Assembly (NCBI RefSeq): GCF_004104075.1
Contig: NZ_QOVK01000022.1
Span: 1 to 64,000 of the forward strand
DNA: 64,000 nucleotides
DNA from: Leeuwenhoekiella polynyae
Lineage (GTDB): Bacteria > Bacteroidota > Bacteroidia > Flavobacteriales > Flavobacteriaceae
Direction of reading: 5' to 3'
Both the position numbers and the translations under genes were made by a program. The notes beneath the pieces were generated by a model, which was not told the DNA's origin, made no database searches, and saw only the letters and a list, made by a program, of their open reading frames with translations. Of the stretch, positions 1 through 9,049 are shown piece by piece (the stretch's first letter is position 1; every line of letters starts with the position of its first letter).

Positions 1-780
1 CTCTAAGATACCATAATCAATACTGATGTTTTCAGCCTGCTCATAATGCTCCTGAATAAAAGCCTCCTCTTTTTCAGTATTTAAGTCTTCATACCCTGAA
101 TTAAAAAGCGCATACAGCTCCGGAAGATACTTTTCAAACGCTTCTATAATTGCTTTTGCACTCCAGATAAAAATACCGGCATTCCAAGAGTAATTTCCTG
201 CTGCCAAAAATTGCTTTGCAGTCGCATAATCTGGCTTTTCTTTAAATGCTTTTACGTTCTTAATTGCAGAATCACCAGAAGCATACTGAATGTATCCATA
301 ACCCGTATGTGGGAATGTGGGTTCAATACCTAGCGTAACCAATAATTTTTCTTCAGAAATATCCGTTTCACAAGCCTTAAAAGCCGTTTCTAGATCCGTT
401 AAAAATGCCGACTCATTCTCGATCCAATGATCACTTGGCGCTACGATCATCACCCCATCTGGATTCGCCTTATAAATCTTTAAAGCTGCTAACAAAATAC
501 AAGGCGCAGTATTTCGCATGGCGGGTTCTAAAACTATATTTTCATCTTTAACCTGTGGCAATTGTTCGTTTACTAAAGCTTTGTAGTTCTCATTAGTCAG
601 AACCAAAACATTATCTGCAGGAACCGTTTGAGATAAACGACCAAAGGTGCGCTCTATAAGCGTTTCTCCTGCACCTAAAATATCATGAAATTGCTTGGGA
701 TAATAAGCTTTACTGAGTGGCCAAAATCGGGAACCAACTCCCCCGGCCATAATAATTGCATAGTAGTTAGGATTTTTCAT
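1..780 (-). CDS. manC: Mannose-1-phosphate guanylyltransferase (partial, C-terminus off the left edge)
   Basis: Makes GDP-mannose from GTP and mannose 1-phosphate in the cytoplasm, a precursor for mannose or GDP-fucose-type sugars in surface polysaccharide. The frame starts at ATG 778-780 and runs out of the window, so about 260 N-terminal residues are visible. Seen directly: the nucleotide-binding signature MAGGVGSRFWPLS at residues 11-23 followed by PKQF, then PSDHWI and a GYGYIQY segment, all in the order expected for the ManC/Mannose-1-P guanylyltransferase family. It lies beyond a terminator and a 390-bp gap downstream of the polysaccharide operon, so it probably has its own promoter while serving the same pathway. 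Confidence 0.93.
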   Translation of the reverse strand, partial: MKNPNYYAIIMAGGVGSRFWPLSKAYYPKQFHDILGAGETLIERTFGRLSQTVPADNVLVLTNENYKALVNEQLPQVKDENIVLEPAMRNTAPCILLAALKIYKANPDGVMIVAPSDHWIENESAFLTDLETAFKACETDISEEKLLVTLGIEPTFPHTGYGYIQYASGDSAIKNVKAFKEKPDYATAKQFLAAGNYSWNAGIFIWSAKAIIEAFEKYLPELYALFNSGYEDLNTEKEEAFIQEHYEQAENISIDYGILE

Positions 781-1172
781 TTGTTGATTTTAATAGCGTT
801 GATGTTGTAATTCTATAAGTCGTTTATGGAATCGTAAATATAGTATTTTCTAACCCGGTTTAGATAGGGTTTTTAATTCGTAATGTTTTGAATAACTGAA
901 GGCTAGCACTGCTTGTAGACGAGGTATTTAAATTATTGTATTAGTGCCAGTAATAGTCTGCTTGATGTTTAGTGTTTGGAGTTAAAGTATAAATGAGGTG
1001 AAAGGTATGCACCTCACTAATATAGAATGACCCATTAAAGGTGAGCAACAATACAAGTAGCCGTAAAAATAAGGAATAGGAACAAGGAATAAGAAAAACA
1101 AAAAAAAGGACACCCCTTGGAGCATCCTTTTTTTTTAGTATCTAAAATCTTATGTATCTAGTCTGGTTAAGT
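781..1172. other. Intergenic region between manC and wzc
   Basis: No gene is supported in this 392-bp gap. It should carry the manC promoter (minus strand), but I see no clear TANNTTTG box. Positions 919-933 (acgaggtatttaaat) are identical to 44565-44579, so a fragment of a dispersed repeat is present. The only clear functional element is the hairpin at 1101-1136. Confidence 0.6.
1101..1136 (-). terminator. Rho-independent terminator after wzc
   Basis: On the minus strand an A-rich 5' arm plus GGATGCTCC pairs with GGGGTGTCC (G-U pairs allowed), followed by eight or more T residues. It lies about 40 bp after the wzc stop codon and ends the polysaccharide operon. A-runs on the other side could let it work in both directions. 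Confidence 0.8.
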
Positions 1173-3542
1173 CTATAAACTGCTTTTAAAGCGTTCCCAA
1201 AACGAGGGTTTATCTTGTCCATAGGCATACCCGTATTTATTTCCATACCCAAAATTGGCGGTTTTCACATCGTTGATCACAAAACTGATATCGTGTAACT
1301 TTCCATCGTTTTGTGCATCTACCGCAAAGTTGATCAGTTTTTTCTCGGTATACCCGGCACGGGTAACATACAGGATCAGATCGGCATATTTACTGATCAG
1401 GAAGGTATCGGCCACCAGCATCGACGGGGCGGTATCCACGATCACATAATCATACTTCTCTCGTAGTTCGTCGAGCATACGCCCGAATTTCGATTGGCGT
1501 AGGAGCTCTGAAGGATTCGGTGGGATACTACCGGATAAAAACAATTTTAAGTTGGTATGAAACTTAGAATCATGGATCAGCGATTCCAACTTATGATCAT
1601 CATTTACGAGGTAATCACTCACCCCCAACAGACTTTTCGATTCGGTATCGTAGCGCTGCAGTTGCGGGTTCCGCAAATCTGCCCCGATCAACACCACCTT
1701 TTTCCCGGTATTGGCCAAAGTCATCGCCAGATTGATACTGGTAAAAGTTTTCCCTTCCCCTTTTACCGTAGAGGTAGTATACAAACAATAGCCTTTGTCT
1801 TGATGCTTGGCATTAACCAATAAATACTGCAGGTTAGTGGTGAGGATTCTAAAGGATTCTGCGAGTACCGACCGGTCATTCTCCTCGATCAGATCCGAAT
1901 CCCCTTTAGCGATCCGCGGTAATTCACCGACAATAGGAATTGCTCGGGTGATTTTCTCCAGATCTTCCCGGCGCTCGATTTTGTTATTGAGTAAACGACG
2001 AACATAGAGTATTAAAAAGGGTATGGCCAACCCTATTAACACCGCTGCGGCTAAAACAATCTTCGGTTTGGGAGAAAGTGGCGTATTCAATGTATATGCT
2101 GAATCTACGATCTTAGCTTTAGGGGAAGTAGCAGCAAGGGATAAGGAATTTTCTTCCCGTTTTTGCAAGAGAAAGATATACAAAGCTTCTTTGATCTCCT
2201 GCTGTCGGGAAATGTCCCGAAATTGCCGCTCTTTAGCGGGTACCTGAGCGATCTCTGAACCGATTAAATTAGTCTGCTGCCGCAACCCGCGTTGTGCGAT
2301 TTGTAGACTGTTTACAGTGCGCTCCAATCCGCCCATAATGGTTTGCCGCAACTGCTCGATTTGCTGATTCAAGCGGGTAACTGTGGGATTGAGCTTCGTC
2401 GCTCCGCTTAAGATTCGGTTGCGTTCCAACACCAAATCATTATAACTAGCGATCTGGGCATTCACCGATTCCCCTTCCAACCCGATATCCGCCGGTAACA
2501 AGCCGGATTCTGCTCCCTCTTCCTGCAAATAAGATATAATAGACTGCGCTACCGAAAGCTGGGTTTGAATTTCTTGTTCCCGCTTCCGGTAATCACTCGC
2601 ATTTTCCACAATGAGCTGAGACTCGGCTTCAATATTCGTAAGATTGTTGGTCTCTTTAAAATCTTCCAAGCCCACTTCTACCGTATCCAACTCTCCACTG
2701 ATGATCTGCAAACGCTCATCGATAAACTTGGCGGTATTCACCGCCACCTCATTCTTATCTTCAATAGCCTCCTTATTATACTCAAAGATCAGCTGATCCA
2801 GAATATCCTGCGCTTTTTGCTTGACGGGGCTTCCTAAATTAAATTCCAGCAGCGTGGCATTATCATCTATTAGATTGATCTCTACGGCTTCCCGATAGGT
2901 ATCAGCAACATCCGTTACAGCTTGGATTTTCACCAGGACCGATTCTTTGTCACTGGACTCCGGATTATCACGGATGATGATGGTCGCAAAGGGTAGGGTA
3001 ACCAATTCATCAGGTTGAACTTCTAAAGTTTCTCCACTTTCTGTAAAATTAAGCTGGAGCTTTTCAGAGCTCTGTATGGGTTCTATGCTAAACTGATTCA
3101 AATCTGCTTCGTCAGCTTCGGTCAGTTCTTCTTTATTTAAATTGACCACCTCAACTAAGTAGGGAGTATCCGCATACAATTCTTCAGAATTAAAGCCATT
3201 CAGATCGTAGTAACTCACATTTAAGTTTAACGCGCGCACGGTATTGATCATCAAACGCCGGGATTTTAGCAATCCGATCTCATTTTCAATAGAATTGGTA
3301 CTCATCCCGCCCAATAAACCTAAATCTGCAAATTCCGCTGCCCCGGCGCCTAGCCCCCCGCCTTTACTCTCTTCATCTTTAATAATTACACTGGCTACCG
3401 TATCATACACGGGTACACTTATACGTAAATAAATAAATGCTATAAGCAAACAACTGAGTGTCCCTAAGACAAACCAAGGCCAATACCTCAGGTATTTATC
3501 CAGTTCTTCCCTTAGGTTGATCTCTTCATTCAGTTCATTCAT
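1173..3542 (-). CDS. wzc: Wzc-like polysaccharide co-polymerase / bacterial tyrosine kinase
   Basis: Inner-membrane protein that controls chain length and export of the polysaccharide by cycling tyrosine phosphorylation, working with the Wza channel. The 789 residues contain an N-terminal Wzz segment with a membrane helix near residues 20-40, a long periplasmic coiled-coil region, a second helix after the proline-rich PLSPKPK motif, then a cytoplasmic CpsD/CapB-type kinase. Walker A is seen as TSTVKGEGKTFTS (about residue 590), Walker A' as GADLRNPQ, and Walker B as DYVIVDTAP. The C-terminal tail has a tyrosine cluster (GYGNKYGYAYG), the usual autophosphorylation site. It is the last gene of the operon, 22 bp after wza. 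Confidence 0.93.
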   Translation of the reverse strand: MNELNEEINLREELDKYLRYWPWFVLGTLSCLLIAFIYLRISVPVYDTVASVIIKDEESKGGGLGAGAAEFADLGLLGGMSTNSIENEIGLLKSRRLMINTVRALNLNVSYYDLNGFNSEELYADTPYLVEVVNLNKEELTEADEADLNQFSIEPIQSSEKLQLNFTESGETLEVQPDELVTLPFATIIIRDNPESSDKESVLVKIQAVTDVADTYREAVEINLIDDNATLLEFNLGSPVKQKAQDILDQLIFEYNKEAIEDKNEVAVNTAKFIDERLQIISGELDTVEVGLEDFKETNNLTNIEAESQLIVENASDYRKREQEIQTQLSVAQSIISYLQEEGAESGLLPADIGLEGESVNAQIASYNDLVLERNRILSGATKLNPTVTRLNQQIEQLRQTIMGGLERTVNSLQIAQRGLRQQTNLIGSEIAQVPAKERQFRDISRQQEIKEALYIFLLQKREENSLSLAATSPKAKIVDSAYTLNTPLSPKPKIVLAAAVLIGLAIPFLILYVRRLLNNKIERREDLEKITRAIPIVGELPRIAKGDSDLIEENDRSVLAESFRILTTNLQYLLVNAKHQDKGYCLYTTSTVKGEGKTFTSINLAMTLANTGKKVVLIGADLRNPQLQRYDTESKSLLGVSDYLVNDDHKLESLIHDSKFHTNLKLFLSGSIPPNPSELLRQSKFGRMLDELREKYDYVIVDTAPSMLVADTFLISKYADLILYVTRAGYTEKKLINFAVDAQNDGKLHDISFVINDVKTANFGYGNKYGYAYGQDKPSFWERFKSSL

Positions 3543-3564
3543 ATGTTCTTTCTACTATATATAA

Positions 3565-4365
3565 TTATCTTACAAATAATACTACTAAGGAAATCAACAC
3601 GGAAGCTACAGAAATAAACAACCCACTATTCGGGTTTAAACTCCCGGCCTGCCGCTGCGAACCATTCAACTCCACATACAATACGTCGTTTTGCTTCAGG
3701 TAATAATACTCGGAGTCGATAACACTGTTATTGGTTAGATCTAAATACGCCTTGGTCACTTTTCCGTTTTCTTCCCGCATGACCAAGACATTATCGCGAC
3801 GCCCGTAAATTTGCATATCCCCGGCCAGACCCAAGGCTTTAGGAATGGTTAAATATTCATTGGAGATCGTATAGGTTCCCGGTCGTTGCACTGCCCCTAG
3901 GACGGAGACCTGAAAATTAGAGAGTTTGACATTCACGATGGGATTGGCTACATAATCGGTAATCATATTCTTTAACTTTTCGGCTAAAGCGACCCGCGTT
4001 AACCCGCGTACCTGAATCGTACCCAATACCGGAAATTCAATATTCCCGTTTTGATCCACCAAGTAGGTTTGCAGTTGAGCAGCCCCCCCCACATTTACAG
4101 TACCCCCGGTTACATTATTAGAGCCGGTGACAGGAGGATTGAAAGGCAGTGCGGCTTCTTGCTCGATCGCACTTACCGTTATCGTTAACTCATCATTGGG
4201 TTGTATGGTTAAAAAGGACTTCGCCGGCTGCTCCATTGAGATTTGTGCGGGAATAGCCAATTCATCCGGTTCGTAAAAATAGGTGGTATCCTTACGGGAA
4301 ACACAAGAGCTGCACAGCAGCAGACTCATGATAAAAATACATGTAAAATTTTGATAATTCTTCAT
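3565..4365 (-). CDS. wza: Wza-like polysaccharide export lipoprotein
   Basis: Outer-membrane export protein of the Poly_export/SLBB family, through which the polymer leaves the cell. The 266-residue product begins with a lipoprotein signal peptide ending in the lipobox LCSSC (cysteine near residue 21). The conserved export domain follows (IQPNDELTITV about residues 52-62; DQNGNIEFPVLGTIQVRGLT about 108-127), then an SLBB-like segment (VLGAVQRPGTYTI). A hydrophobic C-terminal segment (about residues 246-264) is typical of Bacteroidota homologues. It lies directly upstream of wzc, its usual partner. Confidence 0.92.
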   Translation of the reverse strand: MKNYQNFTCIFIMSLLLCSSCVSRKDTTYFYEPDELAIPAQISMEQPAKSFLTIQPNDELTITVSAIEQEAALPFNPPVTGSNNVTGGTVNVGGAAQLQTYLVDQNGNIEFPVLGTIQVRGLTRVALAEKLKNMITDYVANPIVNVKLSNFQVSVLGAVQRPGTYTISNEYLTIPKALGLAGDMQIYGRRDNVLVMREENGKVTKAYLDLTNNSVIDSEYYYLKQNDVLYVELNGSQRQAGSLNPNSGLFISVASVLISLVVLFVR

Positions 4366-4422
4366 CTGTAAACTTTGGTCAAAAATAAGATTATCTTTTA
4401 AAGGGCAAACATTTAATTGTAT

Positions 4423-5769
4423 TTAGTAGGCCTTTTCTTCGCCCTGAACTGCATTTAAGACGGTTTTGATGATAATCTTGACATCCAGCAATAAACTCCA
4501 TTTTTCCACATAAAAAATATCCAATCGGGTGCGGTTGACGATATCAGCCTGCTGTACGATCTCGCCCCGATAACCGCGCACTTGTGCCAGGCCGGTGATC
4601 CCGGGTTTTACAAAGTGGCGCACCAAATACTTATCTACGGAGGTTTGATACTTTTCGGTATGCAGTTCCATATGCGGCCTCGGACCCACCACACTCATAT
4701 CCCCCAGCAAAACGTTATAAAACTGCGGCAATTCATCAATACTGGTGCGTCGTAAAATACGCCCCAGCTTCGTCACCCGTTTGTCGTTTTTGGTCATCAT
4801 TTTGGTATCGGCATCCGCCGTTGTGGTCATCGAACGGAATTTATAACACCAAAACACCTTCCGGTTCACCCCATGCCGTCTTTGCTTAAAGAATAAGGGC
4901 TCATTCGAATCAAAACGCTGCAAAATATAAACCAACGGACTCAACCATGACAACACCCCGACGATCACCAAGAGGGCAAACACCACATCAAAACAGCGCT
5001 TCACCACCTTAGCATAGGGTGTTTCCAGGGGCAATTCCCGCAGATTGAGCACGGGGACATTGTCATACAATTCGATCGTCATGGCCCGGGTAAAGATTTC
5101 CTTATTATCGGGTACCACCTTCAGTTTGATCAGATTATTATCGGCAAATGCCATCAGATTGAAGAGTTGGGCCTGAGACAAACGCGAGGCGATACAAAAA
5201 ATCTGTTGTATTTGATGCTCGCGTATGTAGCGAAAACACTCTTCTACTTTCCCCAGATAGGTAGGACTCTTGGAGTCGCTATTGTCAAAATACCCCAGAT
5301 ACCGGTACCCCAGATCAGGTTCATCAAACACCTTCCGGATCTTTTTCAAATTGCGATCTCGTCCGATCACCACAACATGAACCGCATTCCCGCCGGTTTC
5401 ACGATACCGCGCCCGGGCATAATAAAACAAAATCCGGTAGAGTAGTAAACATGCAAACAACCCCAGCAACACGTTTGTATGATAACCAATAGAACCCATA
5501 CGGATTTTACTCAGACTAAACCAGGCAAAATAAGCGAGCGTAAATAAAATATACAATTGCAGTGGCTTATGCAGATTGGTAAAAAACCGCTCCTTCCGCG
5601 AGGTGGGATAATAGTCTATCGCATACGCACTCATCAACCAGGAAGCATTGTAAAACAGGATCGAGTTGATATTGAGATACACCTCCGGTATAAACCATGC
5701 TAAAAAACCATTCAACAGCGTTAAATGGATCAGGATACTTATGGGGACGATGAGTGCAGAACGTTTCAT
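4423..5769 (-). CDS. WcaJ-like undecaprenyl-phosphate sugar-1-phosphate transferase
   Basis: Starts the repeat unit by moving a hexose 1-phosphate (glucose or galactose type) onto undecaprenyl phosphate at the inner membrane. The 448-residue protein has several N-terminal membrane helices (residues 1-130), a CoA-binding-like Rossmann segment with VVVIGRDRN, a further membrane segment after KRCFDVVFALLV, and the C-terminal bacterial sugar transferase domain. That domain shows KFRSM, RRTSIDELPQFYNVL, GDMSVVGPRPH and KPGITGLAQVRGYRG. This two-part layout matches polyprenyl glycosylphosphotransferases (WcaJ/CpsE). The sugar specificity cannot be read from the sequence. Confidence 0.93.
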   Translation of the reverse strand: MKRSALIVPISILIHLTLLNGFLAWFIPEVYLNINSILFYNASWLMSAYAIDYYPTSRKERFFTNLHKPLQLYILFTLAYFAWFSLSKIRMGSIGYHTNVLLGLFACLLLYRILFYYARARYRETGGNAVHVVVIGRDRNLKKIRKVFDEPDLGYRYLGYFDNSDSKSPTYLGKVEECFRYIREHQIQQIFCIASRLSQAQLFNLMAFADNNLIKLKVVPDNKEIFTRAMTIELYDNVPVLNLRELPLETPYAKVVKRCFDVVFALLVIVGVLSWLSPLVYILQRFDSNEPLFFKQRRHGVNRKVFWCYKFRSMTTTADADTKMMTKNDKRVTKLGRILRRTSIDELPQFYNVLLGDMSVVGPRPHMELHTEKYQTSVDKYLVRHFVKPGITGLAQVRGYRGEIVQQADIVNRTRLDIFYVEKWSLLLDVKIIIKTVLNAVQGEEKAY

Positions 5770-5858
5770 CAGCTGTTTTTGCTAGTTGTTGGTACTAAGA
5801 GTGTATACGAATGTCGATGCAACTTAACTTTTTATTAAGAGATACCGTTGAATCCTTT

Positions 5859-6806
5859 TTAATTAGTATAAACAAGTTGTTGCTCAAAATAGTTAATGGT
5901 TTGCTCCAACCCCTGCTGCAATGCAGTATGAGGTCTCCACAAGGGAATCAGTTGAGTTGCGAGTTGTATATCCGGCTGGCGTTGTTTGGGGTCATCCTCA
6001 GGTAAAGACTGAAATACCAATTTTGAAGAGGACCCGGTCAAATCTATGATGGTTTTTGCTAATTCTAACATCGTAACCTCATCGGGATTCCCCAGATTCA
6101 CAGGTCCGGTGACTGAGGCATCGGTTTGCATCAATGCTAGCAGCCCGTCCACCAAATCAGCTACATACTGAAAGCTACGGGTCTGACTTCCATCTCCAAA
6201 GATCGTTAAATCTTTCCCTTGCAACGCCTGTACGATAAAATTAGAAACCACCCGCCCGTCGTTGACATTCATATGCGGCCCGTAGGTATTGAAGATCCTG
6301 GCGATCTTGATGGCCACTCCATTCTGGGTATGATAATCCATAAACAAGGTCTCGGCACAGCGCTTGCCTTCATCATAACATGAGCGCGGGCCAATGGGGT
6401 TGACATTCCCCCAATAGATTTCGGGTTGGGGATGTACCGCAGGATCCCCGTACACCTCAGAGGTGCTCGCTTGTAAGATCTTCGCTTTAACCCGCTTCGC
6501 TAAGCCCAACATGTTGATCGCACCCATCACCGAGGTCTTGATCGTCTTGATGGGGTTATACTGATAATGCACCGGGCTGGCAGGACAGGCCAGATTGTAG
6601 ATCTCATCCACCTCCGCATAATACGGTTCGGTGATATCATGCCGCACCAGTTCAAAATACGGATTCTCTAACAATTCAAGGATATTCTGCTTACTCCCGG
6701 TAAAATAATTATCCAGACAGATCACCTCATTACCTTCGGCTAGCAAACGCATACACAAATGCGAACCGATAAATCCGGCACCCCCAGTGACAAGTATTTT
6801 TTTCAA
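5859..6806 (-). CDS. UDP-glucuronate decarboxylase (UDP-xylose synthase)
   Basis: Cytoplasmic NAD-dependent short-chain dehydrogenase that turns UDP-glucuronate into UDP-xylose and CO2. The 315 residues start with the Rossmann motif [10 protein letters not shown]. The UXS-specific stretch is present: [10 protein letters not shown] with the catalytic Ser/Thr, then [11 protein letters not shown] with the YxxxK pair, and ARIFNTYGP. Its substrate is the product of the ugd gene in the same operon. It ends 3 bp before the start region of the WcaJ-like gene's upstream gap and follows the GT4 gene by 3 bp, so it is co-transcribed. Confidence 0.92.
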   Translation of the reverse strand: MKKILVTGGAGFIGSHLCMRLLAEGNEVICLDNYFTGSKQNILELLENPYFELVRHDITEPYYAEVDEIYNLACPASPVHYQYNPIKTIKTSVMGAINMLGLAKRVKAKILQASTSEVYGDPAVHPQPEIYWGNVNPIGPRSCYDEGKRCAETLFMDYHTQNGVAIKIARIFNTYGPHMNVNDGRVVSNFIVQALQGKDLTIFGDGSQTRSFQYVADLVDGLLALMQTDASVTGPVNLGNPDEVTMLELAKTIIDLTGSSSKLVFQSLPEDDPKQRQPDIQLATQLIPLWRPHTALQQGLEQTINYFEQQLVYTN

Positions 6807-6809
6807 AAT

Positions 6810-7946
6810 TTACGTATTAGATGTTCTAAGACTCTCATTATAAAAAGCTGCATATTTTGATCGGACAAATTGAGACAATTTATTTTTAAATTCAGCTACC
6901 TCAAATGACTCAGCATGTTTACGAATTACAGCGGGATCAAATTGAAAACCACCACCCTCAAAACGCGCTACGGCATCAATAAGAGCAGCAGGAGTTTGTT
7001 CTTTAAAATACATACCGGTTTTTCCATCGACAACGGTTTCCAAAGCGCCTCCTTTCCCGTAAGCGATCACAGGAGTCCCGCAGGCTTGAGCCTCTAAAGG
7101 AACGATTCCAAAATCTTCTTCAGCAGCAAACACAAAAGCTTTAGCCCGTTTCATATGATCTTTTAGAACACTAAAAGGTTGATATCCTAAAATTTTTACG
7201 TTAGTTCCTGCAAGTTTTTTGATTTTCCCCATATCAGGCCCGTCACCGATCACAACCAGCCTTTTATCCGGGAGTTCCTTAAAAGCTGCAACGATCAAAT
7301 CGATTTTTTTATAGGGCACCAGTCTGGAACATGTGAAATAAAAATCCTCTTTCTCTGCCTGAAACTCAAAATCCTGAAACGCAACCGGCGGGTAAATGGT
7401 TTCAGCACTTCTTCGGTATACTTTTTCGATGCGCTTGCCAATATAATTGGAGTTTCCTATAAAGTGGTCTACCCGATTAGACGCGATCACATCCCAGATA
7501 CGCAGTTTATGTAAAAAATATTTTACCACAAAACCCTTTATCCCGTTCTGCAAACCCGCTTCCGCTATATACTGATGATGCAGATCCCAGGCATAACGTA
7601 CTGGAGAATGACAATAACAAATATGCAATTGCTTACTGTTGGTCATAACCCCTTTCGCTACGGCGTACGAAGAACTGATAATCAAATTATATTCAGAAAG
7701 ATCAAAACTCTCAATGGCTAGGCTAAAAAAAGGTAGGTAATTTCGGTATTGGGTTTTCGCAAACGGAAATTTTTGAATAAACGAGGCGGTTACCTGCTCT
7801 GCAGGTATATCCAATTTCTCCAGAATTTGCGGTGTATATACCAACGTATAGACATCGGCTTGAGGATAAAGCTGGTAAATGGCTTTAAAGACTTGCTCAG
7901 CTCCACCCATTTCTGTTAACCAATCTTGTACAAGAGCTACTTTCAT
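6810..7946 (-). CDS. Glycosyltransferase family 4 (WbaZ-like)
   Basis: Cytoplasmic retaining glycosyltransferase that adds a sugar to the lipid-linked repeat unit. The 378 residues have a GT-B fold signature: N-terminal QDWLTEMGGAEQVF, the donor-site segment SRLVPYKKIDL, and the E-x7-E motif in EEDFGIVPLEAQACGTPVIAYG (written here in two parts: EEDFGIVPLE, then ACGTPVIAYG). The N-terminal stretch is characteristic of WbaZ-type mannosyltransferases, which would fit the nearby manC, but donor and acceptor are inference. Its start overlaps the end of the upstream GT4 gene by 4 bp (ATGA), a sign of translational coupling. Confidence 0.88.
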   Translation of the reverse strand: MKVALVQDWLTEMGGAEQVFKAIYQLYPQADVYTLVYTPQILEKLDIPAEQVTASFIQKFPFAKTQYRNYLPFFSLAIESFDLSEYNLIISSSYAVAKGVMTNSKQLHICYCHSPVRYAWDLHHQYIAEAGLQNGIKGFVVKYFLHKLRIWDVIASNRVDHFIGNSNYIGKRIEKVYRRSAETIYPPVAFQDFEFQAEKEDFYFTCSRLVPYKKIDLIVAAFKELPDKRLVVIGDGPDMGKIKKLAGTNVKILGYQPFSVLKDHMKRAKAFVFAAEEDFGIVPLEAQACGTPVIAYGKGGALETVVDGKTGMYFKEQTPAALIDAVARFEGGGFQFDPAVIRKHAESFEVAEFKNKLSQFVRSKYAAFYNESLRTSNT

Positions 7947-9043
7947 GAAGTCAACAAAGAATTAAATAGTTGAATGTGTTCTCTTAAGCAGTGTTCCCAC
8001 GTGAATTCATCAATGCGTCTACGCCCCTTCTCAATTAATTCAATTCGAACTCCATCCTCATTAGAAATTTGTCGCATTTGATTAAAAATGGATTCAAAAT
8101 CAAATGGATCAAAGTACAATACCGCATCACCACATATTTCAGGCATACTTGCCGTATTTGACACTATACAGGGCGTATCATATAGCATAGCCTCCAAAGG
8201 AGGAAGGCCGAAACCTTCATAAATAGAGGGAAACACTAAACAAAATGCATTTTTATAATAACCTGCTAAATGATCATCATCAACATAACCCGTAAACAGA
8301 ACATTATCTTTCAACAAAAGATCAGTTTCTATCAAGTTTATTAAATTTTCATCTCCTGTTATAAAGCCCTCTCTTTTTCCTACAATAACAAACTTTTTTG
8401 TTGCCCTATTTACCGGTTCAAACTCTAAAAATTTCTTATAAGCCAGAATAGCATTTTTTAAATTTTTATGAGGCTTGACGTTTCCAACATATAAAAAATA
8501 ATTATCATCAGGTATACTGACCAAATTTTCTGATAAACAATTGACACCATTGTAAATACGAGTAATACGCTTCGGCTTAATAAATGTACGTGCTTGTATT
8601 TCAGATTTTGAAAATTCAGAAACAGTAATAACATCCTCAGCTTTATGGGTAGCTAAATTTATAAGCAGATGTGCATAAACCCGTTGTTTTAAATTTAAAC
8701 TTTTTGCGTGAGCTAAATGAAAAACATCGTGAATAGTGACAACTAAATGTTTTGCTGGCACTGAAAAAACTGGTATGTTATAATGGGGCGACCAAAAAAT
8801 ATCACATTTGGATATAAGTTTCCGAAAAACAAATTGTTCGCGAATTGAGTAGATTGGTTCTGCAAATTCTATTACTTCTACACAGGTTTCTAAGAATTGT
8901 AATTCTTTCAGATTCCCTAATAAGATTATTGTAGTACTTCTGGTTTTGTAGTATCTAATTAAACCAGGTACAATATTTTGTAAATACCTTCCAATACCAG
9001 ATGATTGATACATTCTACAATCTACAACTAGAATGTTTTGCAT
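7943..9043 (-). CDS. Glycosyltransferase family 4
   Basis: A second GT4 enzyme of 366 residues. Seen directly: the N-terminal glycine loop DCRMYQSSGIGRYLQN, the motif FLYVGNVKPHKNL that opens the donor-binding half, and the E-x7-E motif in YEGFGLPPLEAML. It will add one sugar during repeat-unit assembly on the cytoplasmic face. Donor unknown. It follows the secreted beta-helix gene by 6 bp and overlaps the next gene by 4 bp. The coding sequence is clearly more AT-rich than wzc/wza and marks one border of the variable part of the locus. Confidence 0.88.
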   Translation of the reverse strand: MQNILVVDCRMYQSSGIGRYLQNIVPGLIRYYKTRSTTIILLGNLKELQFLETCVEVIEFAEPIYSIREQFVFRKLISKCDIFWSPHYNIPVFSVPAKHLVVTIHDVFHLAHAKSLNLKQRVYAHLLINLATHKAEDVITVSEFSKSEIQARTFIKPKRITRIYNGVNCLSENLVSIPDDNYFLYVGNVKPHKNLKNAILAYKKFLEFEPVNRATKKFVIVGKREGFITGDENLINLIETDLLLKDNVLFTGYVDDDHLAGYYKNAFCLVFPSIYEGFGLPPLEAMLYDTPCIVSNTASMPEICGDAVLYFDPFDFESIFNQMRQISNEDGVRIELIEKGRRRIDEFTWEHCLREHIQLFNSLLTS

Positions 9044-9049
9044 TTAAAT

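Noticed and set aside
1255-1449. Plus-strand open frames opposite wzc and other polysaccharide genes
   Set aside because: They are antisense shadows of well-supported genes, without start signals or domain content.
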